64,000 nucleotides of DNA, taken from positions 1 to 64,000 of the forward strand of contig NZ_JAGIPZ010000011.1 in the NCBI RefSeq assembly GCF_017814915.1, read 5' to 3'. Both the position numbers and the translations under genes were made by a program. The notes under the pieces were generated by a model, which was given only the letters and a program-made list of their open reading frames with translations, did not search any database and was not told the DNA's origin. Source of the DNA: Herbaspirillum sp. LeCh32-8 (GTDB taxonomy: Bacteria > Pseudomonadota > Gammaproteobacteria > Burkholderiales > Burkholderiaceae_D). Shown here in pieces: positions 37,516-50,462 of the stretch; positions within the stretch are counted from its first letter, which is position 1, and the number at the start of each line of letters is the position of its first letter.

Positions 37516-38165
37516 TGAGCATGCAGCAAACCATCTCGCCTGCCGGCCTGCGACGCGCGGGCAGCGCCGCCGCCCTGTCGCTGGCGGCGCTGCTGGCCGG
37601 TTGCGCCGGCCTGCAGCAGCAATCAGGGCAGCCCGTGGCCGCGGCCGCGCCGGCTTACCGGGACAGCATCAACGTCGGTGGCCGCATTTCCGTGCAGTAC
37701 GAACAGAACGGCAATCCGCAGTCGTTGCACGGCAGCTTCCTGTGGAATCAGACGCCCAAGCAGATTGACCTGGAAATGTTCTCGCCGCTGGGCCAGACGG
37801 TCGCCACCATCAACGTCAAGCCCGGCATCGCCACCCTGATGCAGTCTGGACGCGCGCCGCAGGTGGCGCCGGACGTGGATGAGCTGGCGGCGCAATCGCT
37901 GGGCTGGCCGCTGCCGGTCTCCGGCATGCGCCAGTGGCTGCAAGGCACCGGCACCGACGCCGCCGGCAAACGCTTCACCGCCAAGCCGGGCGAAGACTAC
38001 GCCGGCTTCACCACCAAGGATGGCTGGCGCGTGGTCTATGCCAACTGGCAGGTCGACCCCGACAGCGGCGAAACCCGTCCCAAGCGCATCGACATGACGC
38101 GCGATACCGAACAAGCCGGCAAGGTCGCGATCCGCATCGCGGTCGACAGCTGGAAACAACCCTGA
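37512..38165 (+). CDS. lolB: Outer-membrane lipoprotein receptor LolB
   Basis: LolB takes lipoproteins from LolA and inserts them in the outer membrane. The 217-residue precursor has the signal and lipobox LAALLAGCAG. The mature domain shows GRISVQYEQNGNPQSLHGSFLWNQ and the closing RPKRIDMTRDTEQAGKVAIR segment. The ATG overlaps the TPR gene stop (ATGA at 37512-37515). Order lolB-ispE-tRNA-prs is the usual proteobacterial one. Confidence 0.93.
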   Translation: MMSMQQTISPAGLRRAGSAAALSLAALLAGCAGLQQQSGQPVAAAAPAYRDSINVGGRISVQYEQNGNPQSLHGSFLWNQTPKQIDLEMFSPLGQTVATINVKPGIATLMQSGRAPQVAPDVDELAAQSLGWPLPVSGMRQWLQGTGTDAAGKRFTAKPGEDYAGFTTKDGWRVVYANWQVDPDSGETRPKRIDMTRDTEQAGKVAIRIAVDSWKQP

Positions 38166-38201
38166 GCCCTGACCGGGCGCCGACAAGCATCACACCCACA
38201 A

Positions 38202-38225
38202 ACACGCACACGCACACGCACACGC
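38202..38225. repeat. Hexanucleotide microsatellite (acacgc x4) upstream of ispE
   Basis: Four perfect copies of acacgc occupy the short gap between lolB and ispE, ending 10 bases before the ispE ATG, where a ribosome site would normally lie. No Shine-Dalgarno is visible there. Such repeats can slip during replication. Confidence 0.9.
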
Positions 38226-38235
38226 AGCACCAAGC

Positions 38236-39105
38236 ATGACCACTACCCTCAACGCCTGTCCGGCGCCCGCCAAGCTGAACCTGTTCCTGCACGTCACCGG
38301 CCGGCGGCCGGACGGCTATCACCTGCTGCAGTCGGCGTTCCAGCTGATCGATCGCTGCGACACGCTGGACTTCACGGTGCGCGACGACAGCGCGATCGTG
38401 CGCACCAACGATATCCCCGGCGTGCCGGCGCAGTCCGACCTGGTGGTTCGCGCCGCCAACTTGCTGCGCGAAGCCGCCGGCCGTCCCGAACTGGGCGCAT
38501 CGATCACCGTGCACAAGATATTGCCGATGGGCGGCGGCCTGGGCGGCGGCTCTTCGGATGCCGCCACCACGCTGCTGGCGCTAAACCATCTGTGGCAGAC
38601 CGGCTTCACGCGCCAGGAGTTGATGGATATCGGCCTGAAACTGGGCGCCGACGTGCCGTTCTTCATCTTCGGCCGCAATGCCTTCGCCGAAGGCGTGGGC
38701 GAGGCGCTGTCCCCTCTGGAGACGGCCGATTGCTGGTATGTGGTGGTCGAGCCGGGGGTGTCTGTCCCCACCGCAACAATTTTTTCATCAAAAGTGTTGA
38801 CAAGGGATACCGAGGCCGTCAGAATAGCGGACTTTCCTGATGCAACAAAACAGCTTGTTTCGAGCTTCGGGAAAAACGATCTGGAAATGGTGGCAACAGC
38901 GCATTTCCCCGAGATAGCGGATGTCATCCAGTGGCTGAGCAAGTTCGGGAATGCCAGAATGACCGGATCCGGCGCCTGTGTGTTCAGTGCATTCGAACAC
39001 GAACACGAGGCAGACGAAGTGCTGAAACAATTGCCTTCGCGCTGGATCGGCTGGAAAGCCAAAGCGATGCAGGAACATCCTCTCGCCCGTTTCTTGAAGT
39101 CGTAG
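38236..39105 (+). CDS. ispE: 4-diphosphocytidyl-2-C-methyl-D-erythritol kinase
   Basis: IspE phosphorylates CDP-methylerythritol in the MEP isoprenoid pathway. The 289-residue GHMP kinase has [21 protein letters not shown] at the start, the phosphate loop [18 protein letters not shown] near 95-112 and [12 protein letters not shown] near 240. The first two-thirds are GC-rich like the neighbours. From about 38760 the codon use becomes visibly more AT-rich. A sigma-70-like promoter lies inside this part (38797). The tRNA-Gln gene follows. Confidence 0.95.
   Translation: MTTTLNACPAPAKLNLFLHVTGRRPDGYHLLQSAFQLIDRCDTLDFTVRDDSAIVRTNDIPGVPAQSDLVVRAANLLREAAGRPELGASITVHKILPMGGGLGGGSSDAATTLLALNHLWQTGFTRQELMDIGLKLGADVPFFIFGRNAFAEGVGEALSPLETADCWYVVVEPGVSVPTATIFSSKVLTRDTEAVRIADFPDATKQLVSSFGKNDLEMVATAHFPEIADVIQWLSKFGNARMTGSGACVFSAFEHEHEADEVLKQLPSRWIGWKAKAMQEHPLARFLKS
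38797..38825 (+). promoter_or_regulatory. Candidate promoter inside ispE for tRNA-Gln/prs
   Basis: TTGACA (38797-38802), a 17-bp spacer and cagaat (38820-38825) match a sigma-70 promoter fairly well. It would drive the downstream tRNA-Gln and possibly prs. No experimental support can be read from sequence. Confidence 0.35.
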
Positions 39106-39172
39106 TGAAGAATTGGTTTGACGAAGAGTTGCGCAGCAGATGCGCGATGACACGGCAGACAGCAGATTGCGT

Positions 39173-39249
39173 AGGGGAATCGCCAAGTTGGTTAAGGCAC
39201 CGGATTTTGATTCCGGCATTCCAAGGTTCGACTCCTTGTTCCCCTGCCA
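39173..39249 (+). tRNA. tRNA-Gln (anticodon TTG)
   Basis: A complete cloverleaf. The acceptor stem is aggggaa (39173-39179) with ttcccct (39239-39245). The anticodon loop ttttgat carries TTG. The T arm is ccaag-gttcgac-tccttg-like. CCA (39247-39249) is genomically encoded. It closely resembles E. coli tRNA-Gln. Location between ispE and prs is the usual beta-proteobacterial one. Confidence 0.96.
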
Positions 39250-39295
39250 TTAAATTCAGGACCGGCCCTTCGGCCAGATGTCCAGTCAAAAAAAT

Positions 39296-39339
39296 AAGCC
39301 GTCAATGTGAGACCAACAAGTCAAGCATTGTCGGCTTTT
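39296..39339 (+). terminator. Terminator-like hairpin between tRNA-Gln and prs
   Basis: An 11-bp stem with one T-T mismatch (aagccg-t-caatg 39296-39307 with cattg-t-cggctt 39326-39337, 18-base loop) ends in four T. An A-rich run precedes it, so it could act on both strands. It would end the tRNA transcript or act as an attenuator in a prs leader. Confidence 0.55.
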
Positions 39340-39373
39340 CGACTTTATAACGATTGTATTCAGGGATACCCAC

Positions 39374-40324
39374 ATGGCACTTGAAAACCTGATGGTTTTT
39401 ACCGGCAACGCCAACCCGGAATTGGCGCGAGGCGTCGCTGACAAACTCGGTATCCCTCTGGGCAAGGCCAACGTTTCCAAGTTCTCCGACGGTGAAGTCA
39501 TGGTCGAGATCAATGAAAACGTTCGCGGCAAAGACGTCTTCGTGCTGCAGTCCACCTGCGCGCCGACCAATGACAACCTGATGGAAATCATGATCATGGT
39601 CGACGCCCTCAAGCGCGCGTCGGCCGGTCGCATCACCGCCGCCATCCCCTACTTCGGTTATGCCCGCCAGGATCGCCGTCCGCGCTCCGCCCGTGTTGCC
39701 ATTTCGGCCAAGGTCGTCGCCAACATGCTGCAGGAAGCCGGCGTCGAACGCGTCCTGATCATGGATCTGCACGCTGACCAGATCCAGGGCTTCTTCGATA
39801 TTCCCGTCGACAACATCTACGCCTCGCCGATCCTGCTGGGCGACCTGGTGGCCAAGAACTACGACGACCTGCTGGTCGTGTCGCCCGACGTCGGCGGCGT
39901 GGTGCGCGCACGCGCGCTGGCCAAGCGCCTGGGCTGCGACCTGGCGATCATCGACAAGCGTCGTCCGAAGGCCAATGTTTCGGAAGTGATGAACATCATC
40001 GGTGAAGTCGAAGGCCGCAACTGCGTGATCATGGACGACATGGTCGACACCGCCGGCACCCTGACCAAGGCCGCCGAAGTGCTGAAGGAACGCGGCGCCA
40101 AGAAGGTGGTGGCGTACTGTACGCACCCGGTGCTGTCCGGCCCTGCCATCGACCGTATCAGCAATTCGCCGCTGGACGAGCTGGTGGTGACCGACACCAT
40201 CCCGCTGTCGCCCGCCGCGCGCGCCTGCACCAAGGTCCGCCAACTGACCTGCGCAGACCTGCTGGCAGAGACCTTCAAGCGTATTACGAAGGGCGACTCC
40301 GTGATGTCGCTGTTCGCCGAGTAA
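39374..40324 (+). CDS. prs: Ribose-phosphate pyrophosphokinase
   Basis: Prs makes PRPP from ribose 5-phosphate and ATP, feeding purine, pyrimidine, His and Trp synthesis, including the TrpD step in this window. The 316-residue class I enzyme shows the [15 protein letters not shown] start, [21 protein letters not shown] (flexible loop region), the divalent-cation site [17 protein letters not shown] and the PRPP loop [20 protein letters not shown] strong terminator follows. Confidence 0.97.
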   Translation: MALENLMVFTGNANPELARGVADKLGIPLGKANVSKFSDGEVMVEINENVRGKDVFVLQSTCAPTNDNLMEIMIMVDALKRASAGRITAAIPYFGYARQDRRPRSARVAISAKVVANMLQEAGVERVLIMDLHADQIQGFFDIPVDNIYASPILLGDLVAKNYDDLLVVSPDVGGVVRARALAKRLGCDLAIIDKRRPKANVSEVMNIIGEVEGRNCVIMDDMVDTAGTLTKAAEVLKERGAKKVVAYCTHPVLSGPAIDRISNSPLDELVVTDTIPLSPAARACTKVRQLTCADLLAETFKRITKGDSVMSLFAE

Positions 40325-40337
40325 GAATTTGCATTCG

Positions 40338-40367
40338 CCTCGCTGCAATCCTGCAGCGAGGTTTTTT
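40338..40367 (+). terminator. Rho-independent terminator of prs
   Basis: A perfect 10-bp stem (cctcgctgca 40338-40347, tgcagcgagg 40352-40361, loop atcc) is followed by six T. A second hairpin (atatcccc 40369-40376 with ggggatat 40385-40392) follows at once and would lie in the rplY leader. Confidence 0.92.
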
Positions 40368-40451
40368 CATATCCCCTGGTCGCGGGGGATATTTACTACG
40401 CCAGGCATACGTCGGCTCAACGACGCGCCCGGCCAACATTGGAGTTTTAAA

Positions 40452-41060
40452 ATGAAAGTTATCGCCTTTCCGCGTAAAGAACAGGGCACCGGAGCGAGCC
40501 GCCGCCTGCGTCTGGCCGGCCAAACCCCCGGTATCGTCTACGGTGGCACCGCTGCTCCGCTGAACATCTCGCTGGACCACAACGCGCTGTACCACGCGCT
40601 GAAGAAGGAAACCTTCCACTCGTCCATCCTGGACCTGGAAATCGAAGGCAAGACCGAACAAGTGCTGCTGCGCGACTTCCAAGTCCACGCATACAAGCAA
40701 CTGGTCCTGCACGTTGACTTCCAACGCGTCGATGCTTCGCAAAAGCTGCACACCAAGGTGCCCCTGCACTTCGTGAACGCTGAAGTTTCGCCGGCCGTCA
40801 AGCTGCACTCGGGCATCATCAGCCACGTGGCTGCTGAGCTGGACGTGACCTGCCTGCCGAAGAACCTGCCGGAATTCATCGAAGTCGACCTGTCCAAGCT
40901 GGACGTCGGTCAATCGATCCACCTGGCTGACCTGAAGCTGCCTAACGGCGTGACGGCCGTGACCCAGGAAAACCTGACCATCGCCACCGCCACCGTGCCG
41001 GCCGGTCAAGTGTCCGCTGAAGGCGAAGCTGCCGCCGGCGGCGCTGAAGAAGCCAAGTAA
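40452..41060 (+). CDS. rplY: 50S ribosomal protein L25/general stress protein Ctc
   Basis: A 202-residue L25 of the long (TL5/Ctc) form, binding 5S rRNA. The N-terminal L25 domain starts [20 protein letters not shown] and contains PGIVYGG. A C-terminal beta domain (about 95-185) has the typical [20 protein letters not shown] segment. A short Ala/Gly/Glu tail ends it. GGAG lies before the ATG. The pth gene that usually follows rplY in relatives is not present here; an M61 peptidase is convergent instead. Confidence 0.95.
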   Translation: MKVIAFPRKEQGTGASRRLRLAGQTPGIVYGGTAAPLNISLDHNALYHALKKETFHSSILDLEIEGKTEQVLLRDFQVHAYKQLVLHVDFQRVDASQKLHTKVPLHFVNAEVSPAVKLHSGIISHVAAELDVTCLPKNLPEFIEVDLSKLDVGQSIHLADLKLPNGVTAVTQENLTIATATVPAGQVSAEGEAAAGGAEEAK

Positions 41061-41083
41061 TTCGCTTCCTCCCGCTTCAAATG

Positions 41084-41109
41084 AAAAACCCGCCTTCCGG
41101 CGGGTTTTT
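41084..41109. terminator. Bidirectional terminator between rplY and the M61 peptidase
   Basis: The stem aaaaacccgcc/ggcgggttttt (41084-41094 with 41099-41109, loop ttcc) has A-run and T-run flanks and serves both convergent genes. Confidence 0.92.
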
Positions 41110-41198
41110 CTTTGGGCGCTCCAAACAGAAGAACTGATCGAGGAGCAGCACCGGGAACAGCGCCAGCACATCTTCGCCGACGCCACCCATTAGATCTA

Positions 41199-42995
41199 TT
41201 ACATCTTCAACCAGGACTCGCGCTGACGCACCAGCGCCGCCGGCTTGCCCAGCGCCGCCAGCTTGACCTGCGGCGCAACGTCGGCCTTGAGCTTGACGGA
41301 AAACTCCATCAGCTCATCGCGACGGAAAGCGTGCACACGCACGGTGTCGCTGACGCGGTAGCGCTCCAGCAAACCCTCCACGCCCGAGGCTGGCACCCGC
41401 AAGCCATCCAGCGCCACCAGCTTGTCGCCTGCCGACAGGCCGGCCTGCTGCGCCGGACCACCCTCATACGCCACCGCCAGCTTGGCGTCACCGCCGTCCT
41501 TGGTCACCCGTGCGCCCAGCCATGGCTTGGCATCCTTGTGCAACACAGCCTCGTAACCCACTCCGAACGCCGGCAACAGCTCGGCCAGCGGCACGTCCTC
41601 GGTGCCGCGGATGCAGCGCTCGAAGAAGCGCTTGAGATCGGCGCCGCTCAACTCCTCCATCAAGGCCAGGATGCCGTCTTCCGGCACGCCCTGCCCTTGG
41701 GCGCGGCCTTCGTAGAAGTCGCGTCCGTAGCGCTCCCACAGGCCGCGCATGACGTCGTCCAGCGAGCGACGGCCGCGGGTTTGCGCGCGGATCGTCAGGT
41801 CCAGGCCCAGCGCCACCAGCGAACCCTTGGTGTAGTAGCTGACGATGGCATTGGTGGCGTTCTCGTCCTGGCGGTAGTACTTCACCCAGGCGTCGAAGCT
41901 GGACTCGGCCACGCTTTGTTTCTTGCGGCCGCTGCCGCGCAGCACACCGGTAACGGTCTTGGACAGCAGCTTCAGGTAATTGTCGGTATCGATGACGCCG
42001 GTGCGCACCAGGAACAGGTCGTCGTAATAGCTGGTGAAGCCTTCGAACAGCCACAGCAGCGAGGTGTAATTCTCTTCGCGCAGGTCGTAGGGCGCGAACA
42101 CCGCCGGCTTGATGCGTTTGACGTTCCAGGTGTGGAAGTATTCATGGCTGCACAGGCCGAGGAAGGTGCGGTAACCATCGGTCTGCTCCGGCTTGCCCTT
42201 GACCGGCAGGTCGGCGCGCGAGCAGATCAGCGCGGTCGAGGCGCGATGCTCCAGGCCGCCGTAGCCGTCGCCGACGGCCAGCGTCATGAAGACATAGCGC
42301 TGCATCGGCGCGCGCTTTTTCTTCGGCTCGAAGAACGCGATCTGCGCCTCGCAGATCTTCTTCAGGTCGTCGCACAGCCGCGCCATGTCGAGGTTGGGTA
42401 CGCGGCCGGTAATCACCACGTCGTGCTGGGCGCCATGCGCCTTGAAGCTGGCCAGCGCGAAGTCGCCGATCTCGACCGGATGGTCGATCAGCTCATCGTA
42501 GTTTTGCGCGACGTAGGTGCCAAAGCCATAGCGCTTGGCTTTCAGCTCTGGCAAGGACGTCGCCACGCGCCAGCGCTTGAAGGCCTCGCCCTCGGGACGA
42601 CGGATTTCCACCATCTGCTGGCCGCCCTCGAAACCATGCGCCGCCAGGAACACGCTGGTGCCGTTGAAGAAGCCGTGCGTCTGGTCCAGGTGCGCGGTGC
42701 GCACCGACAGGTCCCAGGCGTAGACCTGGTAGGACAGCGTCAGCGGACCCGCGCAGGGCGCCGCTTGCCAGGTGTGTTTGTCCAGCTTCTTCATCGCCAC
42801 CTTGCGCCCGCCGGATTCGCCCTTGAGCTGCACGATGTTCTTGCCGAACTCGCGAATCATGTAGCTGCCCGGAATCCACGCCGGGAGTGAAAAGACCTGG
42901 CCGTCGGCCGCCGGTTGGTCGACCGTGACGGTGACGTCGTAGATGTGGGACGCGGGATCGAGGGAAGTGATGGTGTAGCGGATGGGGGTAGCCAT
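41199..42995 (-). CDS. M61-family glycyl aminopeptidase-like metalloprotease with PDZ domain
   Basis: A 598-residue protein of peptidase family M61. The N-terminal beta domain includes VFSLPAWIPGSYMIREFGKNI. The gluzincin motif is LCSHEYFHTWNVKRIKP (His-Glu-x-x-His), and the downstream glutamate ligand is likely in LLWLFEGFTSYYDDL. A C-terminal PDZ domain starts near PWLGARV (about residue 490). No signal peptide is evident from the start at 42995. The in-frame upstream start at 43055 is unlikely. The substrates are unknown; the type enzyme releases N-terminal glycine. Confidence 0.92.
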   Translation of the reverse strand: MATPIRYTITSLDPASHIYDVTVTVDQPAADGQVFSLPAWIPGSYMIREFGKNIVQLKGESGGRKVAMKKLDKHTWQAAPCAGPLTLSYQVYAWDLSVRTAHLDQTHGFFNGTSVFLAAHGFEGGQQMVEIRRPEGEAFKRWRVATSLPELKAKRYGFGTYVAQNYDELIDHPVEIGDFALASFKAHGAQHDVVITGRVPNLDMARLCDDLKKICEAQIAFFEPKKKRAPMQRYVFMTLAVGDGYGGLEHRASTALICSRADLPVKGKPEQTDGYRTFLGLCSHEYFHTWNVKRIKPAVFAPYDLREENYTSLLWLFEGFTSYYDDLFLVRTGVIDTDNYLKLLSKTVTGVLRGSGRKKQSVAESSFDAWVKYYRQDENATNAIVSYYTKGSLVALGLDLTIRAQTRGRRSLDDVMRGLWERYGRDFYEGRAQGQGVPEDGILALMEELSGADLKRFFERCIRGTEDVPLAELLPAFGVGYEAVLHKDAKPWLGARVTKDGGDAKLAVAYEGGPAQQAGLSAGDKLVALDGLRVPASGVEGLLERYRVSDTVRVHAFRRDELMEFSVKLKADVAPQVKLAALGKPAALVRQRESWLKM

Positions 42996-43085
42996 GATGG
43001 ATTCTGAACCTGTTTTTGCGTACCTGCTTTGCGCCTGGCTGGCGAATCCGTCCATTCTACTTGAGCGCTCCGCCGCGCGCGGGCG

Positions 43086-43119
43086 AAAAAAATCCCGGAC
43101 AGACTTGCGTCAGCCCGGG
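43086..43119 (-). terminator. Rho-independent terminator of gltBD
   Basis: On the minus strand the outer stem cccgg/ccggg (43094-43098 with 43115-43119) encloses a smaller gac/gtc stem and is followed by seven T (43086-43092). It lies just past the gltD stop. Confidence 0.8.
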
Positions 43120-43160
43120 TCCAGGTCAAATGAAGCTAAATCGTTATTGAGGCGTTGGAA

Positions 43161-44624
43161 TCAGCGCGGCAGCAGCGACGCGCCCATCAGGAACTCGTCG
43201 ACCGCGCGTGCGCACTGACGACCTTCGCGAATCGCCCACACCACCAGCGACTGGCCGCGGCGCATGTCGCCCGCTGCGAATACCTTGTCGACCGAGGTCT
43301 TGTAGCAGCCTTCGCCGTCGGTGGTGGCCTTGGCGTTGCCGCGCGCATCCTTCTCGACGCCGAAGGCTTCCAGCACCTGCGCCACCGGCGAGACGAAGCC
43401 CATGGCCAGCAGCACCAGATCAGCCTTGATCTCGAATTCCGAATCCGGTACTTCGACCATCTTGCCGTCCTTGAACTCGACGCGTGCGGCAATCAGCTTC
43501 TCGACCTTGCCGCCCTTGCCTTCCAGGCGCTTGGTGGTGACCGCGAAATCGCGTTCGCAACCTTCTTCGTGCGAGGACGAGGTGCGCAGCTTGATCGGCC
43601 AGTAGGGCCAGACCAGCGGCTTGTTCTCGGACTCCGGCGGTTGCGGCATCAGTTCGAACTGGGTCACGGCAGCGGCGCCGTGGCGGTTGGAGGTGCCCAC
43701 GCAGTCGGAGCCGGTATCGCCGCCGCCGATCACCACCACGTTCTTGCCGGTGGCCATGATCTGGCTCTTGAGCTTGTCGCCGGCGTTGACCTTGTTCTGC
43801 TGCGGCAGGAAGTCCATCGCGAAATGCACGCCCTTCAGCTCACGACCCGGAACCGGCAGGTCACGCGGCGCTTCGGCGCCGCCGGAGATGATGATGGCGT
43901 CGAAGTCCTTTTGCAGCTGCTCGGGCGAGACGGTTTCCTTGGACCAGTTGTTGACGGTCTCGGGGAAATCCTTGCCGACGAACACGCCGGTGCGGAAGGT
44001 CACGCCTTCAGCCTTCATCTGCTCGACACGCAGGTCGATGTGCGACTTTTCCATCTTGAAGTCGGGGATGCCGTAACGCAGCAGGCCGCCGATGCGATCG
44101 TTCTTCTCGAACAGGGTCACGTCATGGCCGGCGCGCGCCAGCTGCTGGGCAGCGGCCATGCCGGCGGGACCGCCGCCGACCACGGCGACTTTCTTGCCGG
44201 TCTTGATGGCCGGCGGTTGCGGCACCACCCAGCCGTTTTCCCAGCCCTTGTCGATGATGAAGTGCTCGATCGACTTGATGCCCACGGCGTCGTTGTTGAT
44301 GCCCAGGGTGCAGGCGGCTTCGCAAGGCGCCGGGCAGATGCGGCCGGTGAACTCGGGGAAGTTGTTGGTGGAATGCAGGGTGTCCAGCGCTTCCTTGTAG
44401 TTGCCGCGGTAGACCAGGTCATTCCAGTCGGGAATGATGTTGTTGACCGGGCAGCCGTTGTTGCAGAACGGAATGCCGCAATCCATGCAGCGCGCGCCCT
44501 GGATCTTGGCGTCGCCTTCGTTCAGATGGATGACGAATTCCTTGTAGTGCTTCAGACGCGCGGCAGGCGCTTCGCTGCCTTCTTTGAGGCGCGCATATTC
44601 CATGAAACCAGTTGCTTTTCCCAT
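43161..44624 (-). CDS. gltD: Glutamate synthase small subunit
   Basis: The beta subunit passes electrons from NADPH to GltB. The 487-residue protein has N-terminal Fe-S cysteines ([15 protein letters not shown] and [12 protein letters not shown]). An FAD-binding [20 protein letters not shown] lies near 155, and an NADPH site [18 protein letters not shown] near 300. A C-terminal FAD segment [17 protein letters not shown] follows. It is downstream of gltB on the same strand with a 96-bp gap and ends the operon. Confidence 0.97.
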   Translation of the reverse strand: MGKATGFMEYARLKEGSEAPAARLKHYKEFVIHLNEGDAKIQGARCMDCGIPFCNNGCPVNNIIPDWNDLVYRGNYKEALDTLHSTNNFPEFTGRICPAPCEAACTLGINNDAVGIKSIEHFIIDKGWENGWVVPQPPAIKTGKKVAVVGGGPAGMAAAQQLARAGHDVTLFEKNDRIGGLLRYGIPDFKMEKSHIDLRVEQMKAEGVTFRTGVFVGKDFPETVNNWSKETVSPEQLQKDFDAIIISGGAEAPRDLPVPGRELKGVHFAMDFLPQQNKVNAGDKLKSQIMATGKNVVVIGGGDTGSDCVGTSNRHGAAAVTQFELMPQPPESENKPLVWPYWPIKLRTSSSHEEGCERDFAVTTKRLEGKGGKVEKLIAARVEFKDGKMVEVPDSEFEIKADLVLLAMGFVSPVAQVLEAFGVEKDARGNAKATTDGEGCYKTSVDKVFAAGDMRRGQSLVVWAIREGRQCARAVDEFLMGASLLPR

Positions 44625-44720
44625 TTTCCTCTCACATTTCTCGCTAAGGATGCGGCGGGCGGCGATCCTGTCGCCACGCCCGCCGGCGTGCTTGATTGAC
44701 TTGAAAAGTACGCGCCCTGA

Positions 44721-49397
<4,677 letters not shown>

Positions 49398-49438
49398 AAC
49401 GGTACTCCACCACATTGACAGTAAGGATTTGAAGAATA

Positions 49439-49449
49439 GTGCAGTGCAC
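49439..49449. promoter_or_regulatory. Palindrome in the gltB upstream region
   Basis: gtgcagtgcac is a perfect 11-base palindrome about 42 bp before the gltB start, in AT-rich DNA. It could be a regulator half-site pair (nitrogen control is usual for gltB). No sigma-54 -24/-12 element is spaced correctly around it. Confidence 0.35.
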
Positions 49450-49517
49450 CCAATAGTTCAATGAAAATAATTAGGGTCTGAGTAAAATTAATTTCCCCAA
49501 GATTTTTAGGAAATTTC

Positions 49518-50372
49518 AATTAGGGACATAGTGGCAGGAGCCAATCTAAGTAATTGATTCTAAAAATATAAATTTTTAGCGCTTACTGTTCGCCATTGTC
49601 AGGCGCCATGCCGGCGCCCTGTTGCAACTTGGAAATTGCAGGCCGGCCACGCTTGGCCGGGCTCACCCGCCGACGCGTCTGACGCTCCAAGGCGGTCTTG
49701 AAATCGTCCGAACCCAGCGCCCACCCCTTGAGCGTGGCGTCGGTGATCATCGCCACCTCCTCCTGCGCCAGGGCCTCTTCCGTCAATTGCCGATAGGCAA
49801 TTTCTCGGTCGAACGGCGTGTTGCCAATGGACCAATATTGCGGATGGTCAGTGATCAGGCCATCCTGCTTTGCGCCGATGTGATGCATGTAACTGGACCA
49901 TGGGTACTCTCCCGGGGCAGCGGCCAGGCCGTTGCGCACCGGATTGAGTTCAATGTAGCGGCACACGGCCAGGAGATAAAGCTCGGCATCCAGCACCGTG
50001 GCGCGGTATCGCCCTTGCCACAAGGTGCCACCGCGGCTGTACTTCTGGTTGAAATAGGGTACGTAGTGCCGCCCTATCCACTGCATCATCCGTGCCAGGC
50101 CCTGCTCATCAACCGGCGTCGCCAGCAGGTGAAGATGGTCGGGCATCAGCACGTAGGCGTGGATGGCGACCTTGAACTGGCGCGAAGCTTCCTTTAGCCA
50201 GCCGAGGAAGGCCAGGTGATCGTCGCTGTCACGAAAGATCGCCAGCCCATCGTGGCCACGCTGGATGATGTGGTGAGGCTGGTTGGGAGCGACGAGGCGT
50301 GGAAGGCGGGCCATGGCTGATCAATGAAACCGGAGAAAGGGAGCGTCATTCTAATGCACTCCGTCCCTAATT
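49518..50372. mobile_element. RAYT (REP-associated tyrosine transposase) unit with inverted termini
   Basis: The perfect 10-base inverted repeats aattagggac (49518-49527) and gtccctaatt (50363-50372) flank the transposase gene. A related word, aattagggtctgagt, lies just outside at 49469. An AT-rich hairpin (ctaaaaat 49560-49567 with atttttag 49572-49579) follows the gene on the minus strand and could terminate it. This single-gene unit sits between the gltB promoter and terC. Confidence 0.7.
49583..50314 (-). CDS. REP-associated tyrosine transposase (Y1_Tnp)
   Basis: A 243-residue single-strand HUH nuclease of the IS200-like superfamily, RAYT branch. It opens MARLPRLVAPNQPHHIIQRG. The HUH motif is in HAYVLMPDHLHLLATP. 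The catalytic tyrosine is expected in AVCRYIELNPVRNGL, a RAYT signature. A basic C-terminal tail follows (RQTRRRVSPAKRGRP). It appears intact. RAYTs move or maintain REP hairpins and are usually single-copy domesticated genes, so it may not be an active IS. Confidence 0.93.
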   Translation of the reverse strand: MARLPRLVAPNQPHHIIQRGHDGLAIFRDSDDHLAFLGWLKEASRQFKVAIHAYVLMPDHLHLLATPVDEQGLARMMQWIGRHYVPYFNQKYSRGGTLWQGRYRATVLDAELYLLAVCRYIELNPVRNGLAAAPGEYPWSSYMHHIGAKQDGLITDHPQYWSIGNTPFDREIAYRQLTEEALAQEEVAMITDATLKGWALGSDDFKTALERQTRRRVSPAKRGRPAISKLQQGAGMAPDNGEQ

Positions 50373-50402
50373 AAACAAACCCTGCCTTTTTGGCATGCCC
50401 AT

Positions 50403-50431
50403 AAAAAAACCGGCCGGATCGCTCCGGCCGG
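50403..50431 (-). terminator. Rho-independent terminator of terC
   Basis: The 9-bp stem ccggccgga/tccggccgg (50410-50418 with 50423-50431) is followed on the minus strand by seven T (50403-50409). Confidence 0.9.
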
Positions 50432-50462
50432 GTTCAAGGCCTCCACCACACTACATTCGAAT

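Noticed and set aside
49430..49520. A sigma-54 promoter upstream of gltB
   Set aside because: GG and GC pairs around the palindrome are spaced by 7-8 bases, not the required 10.
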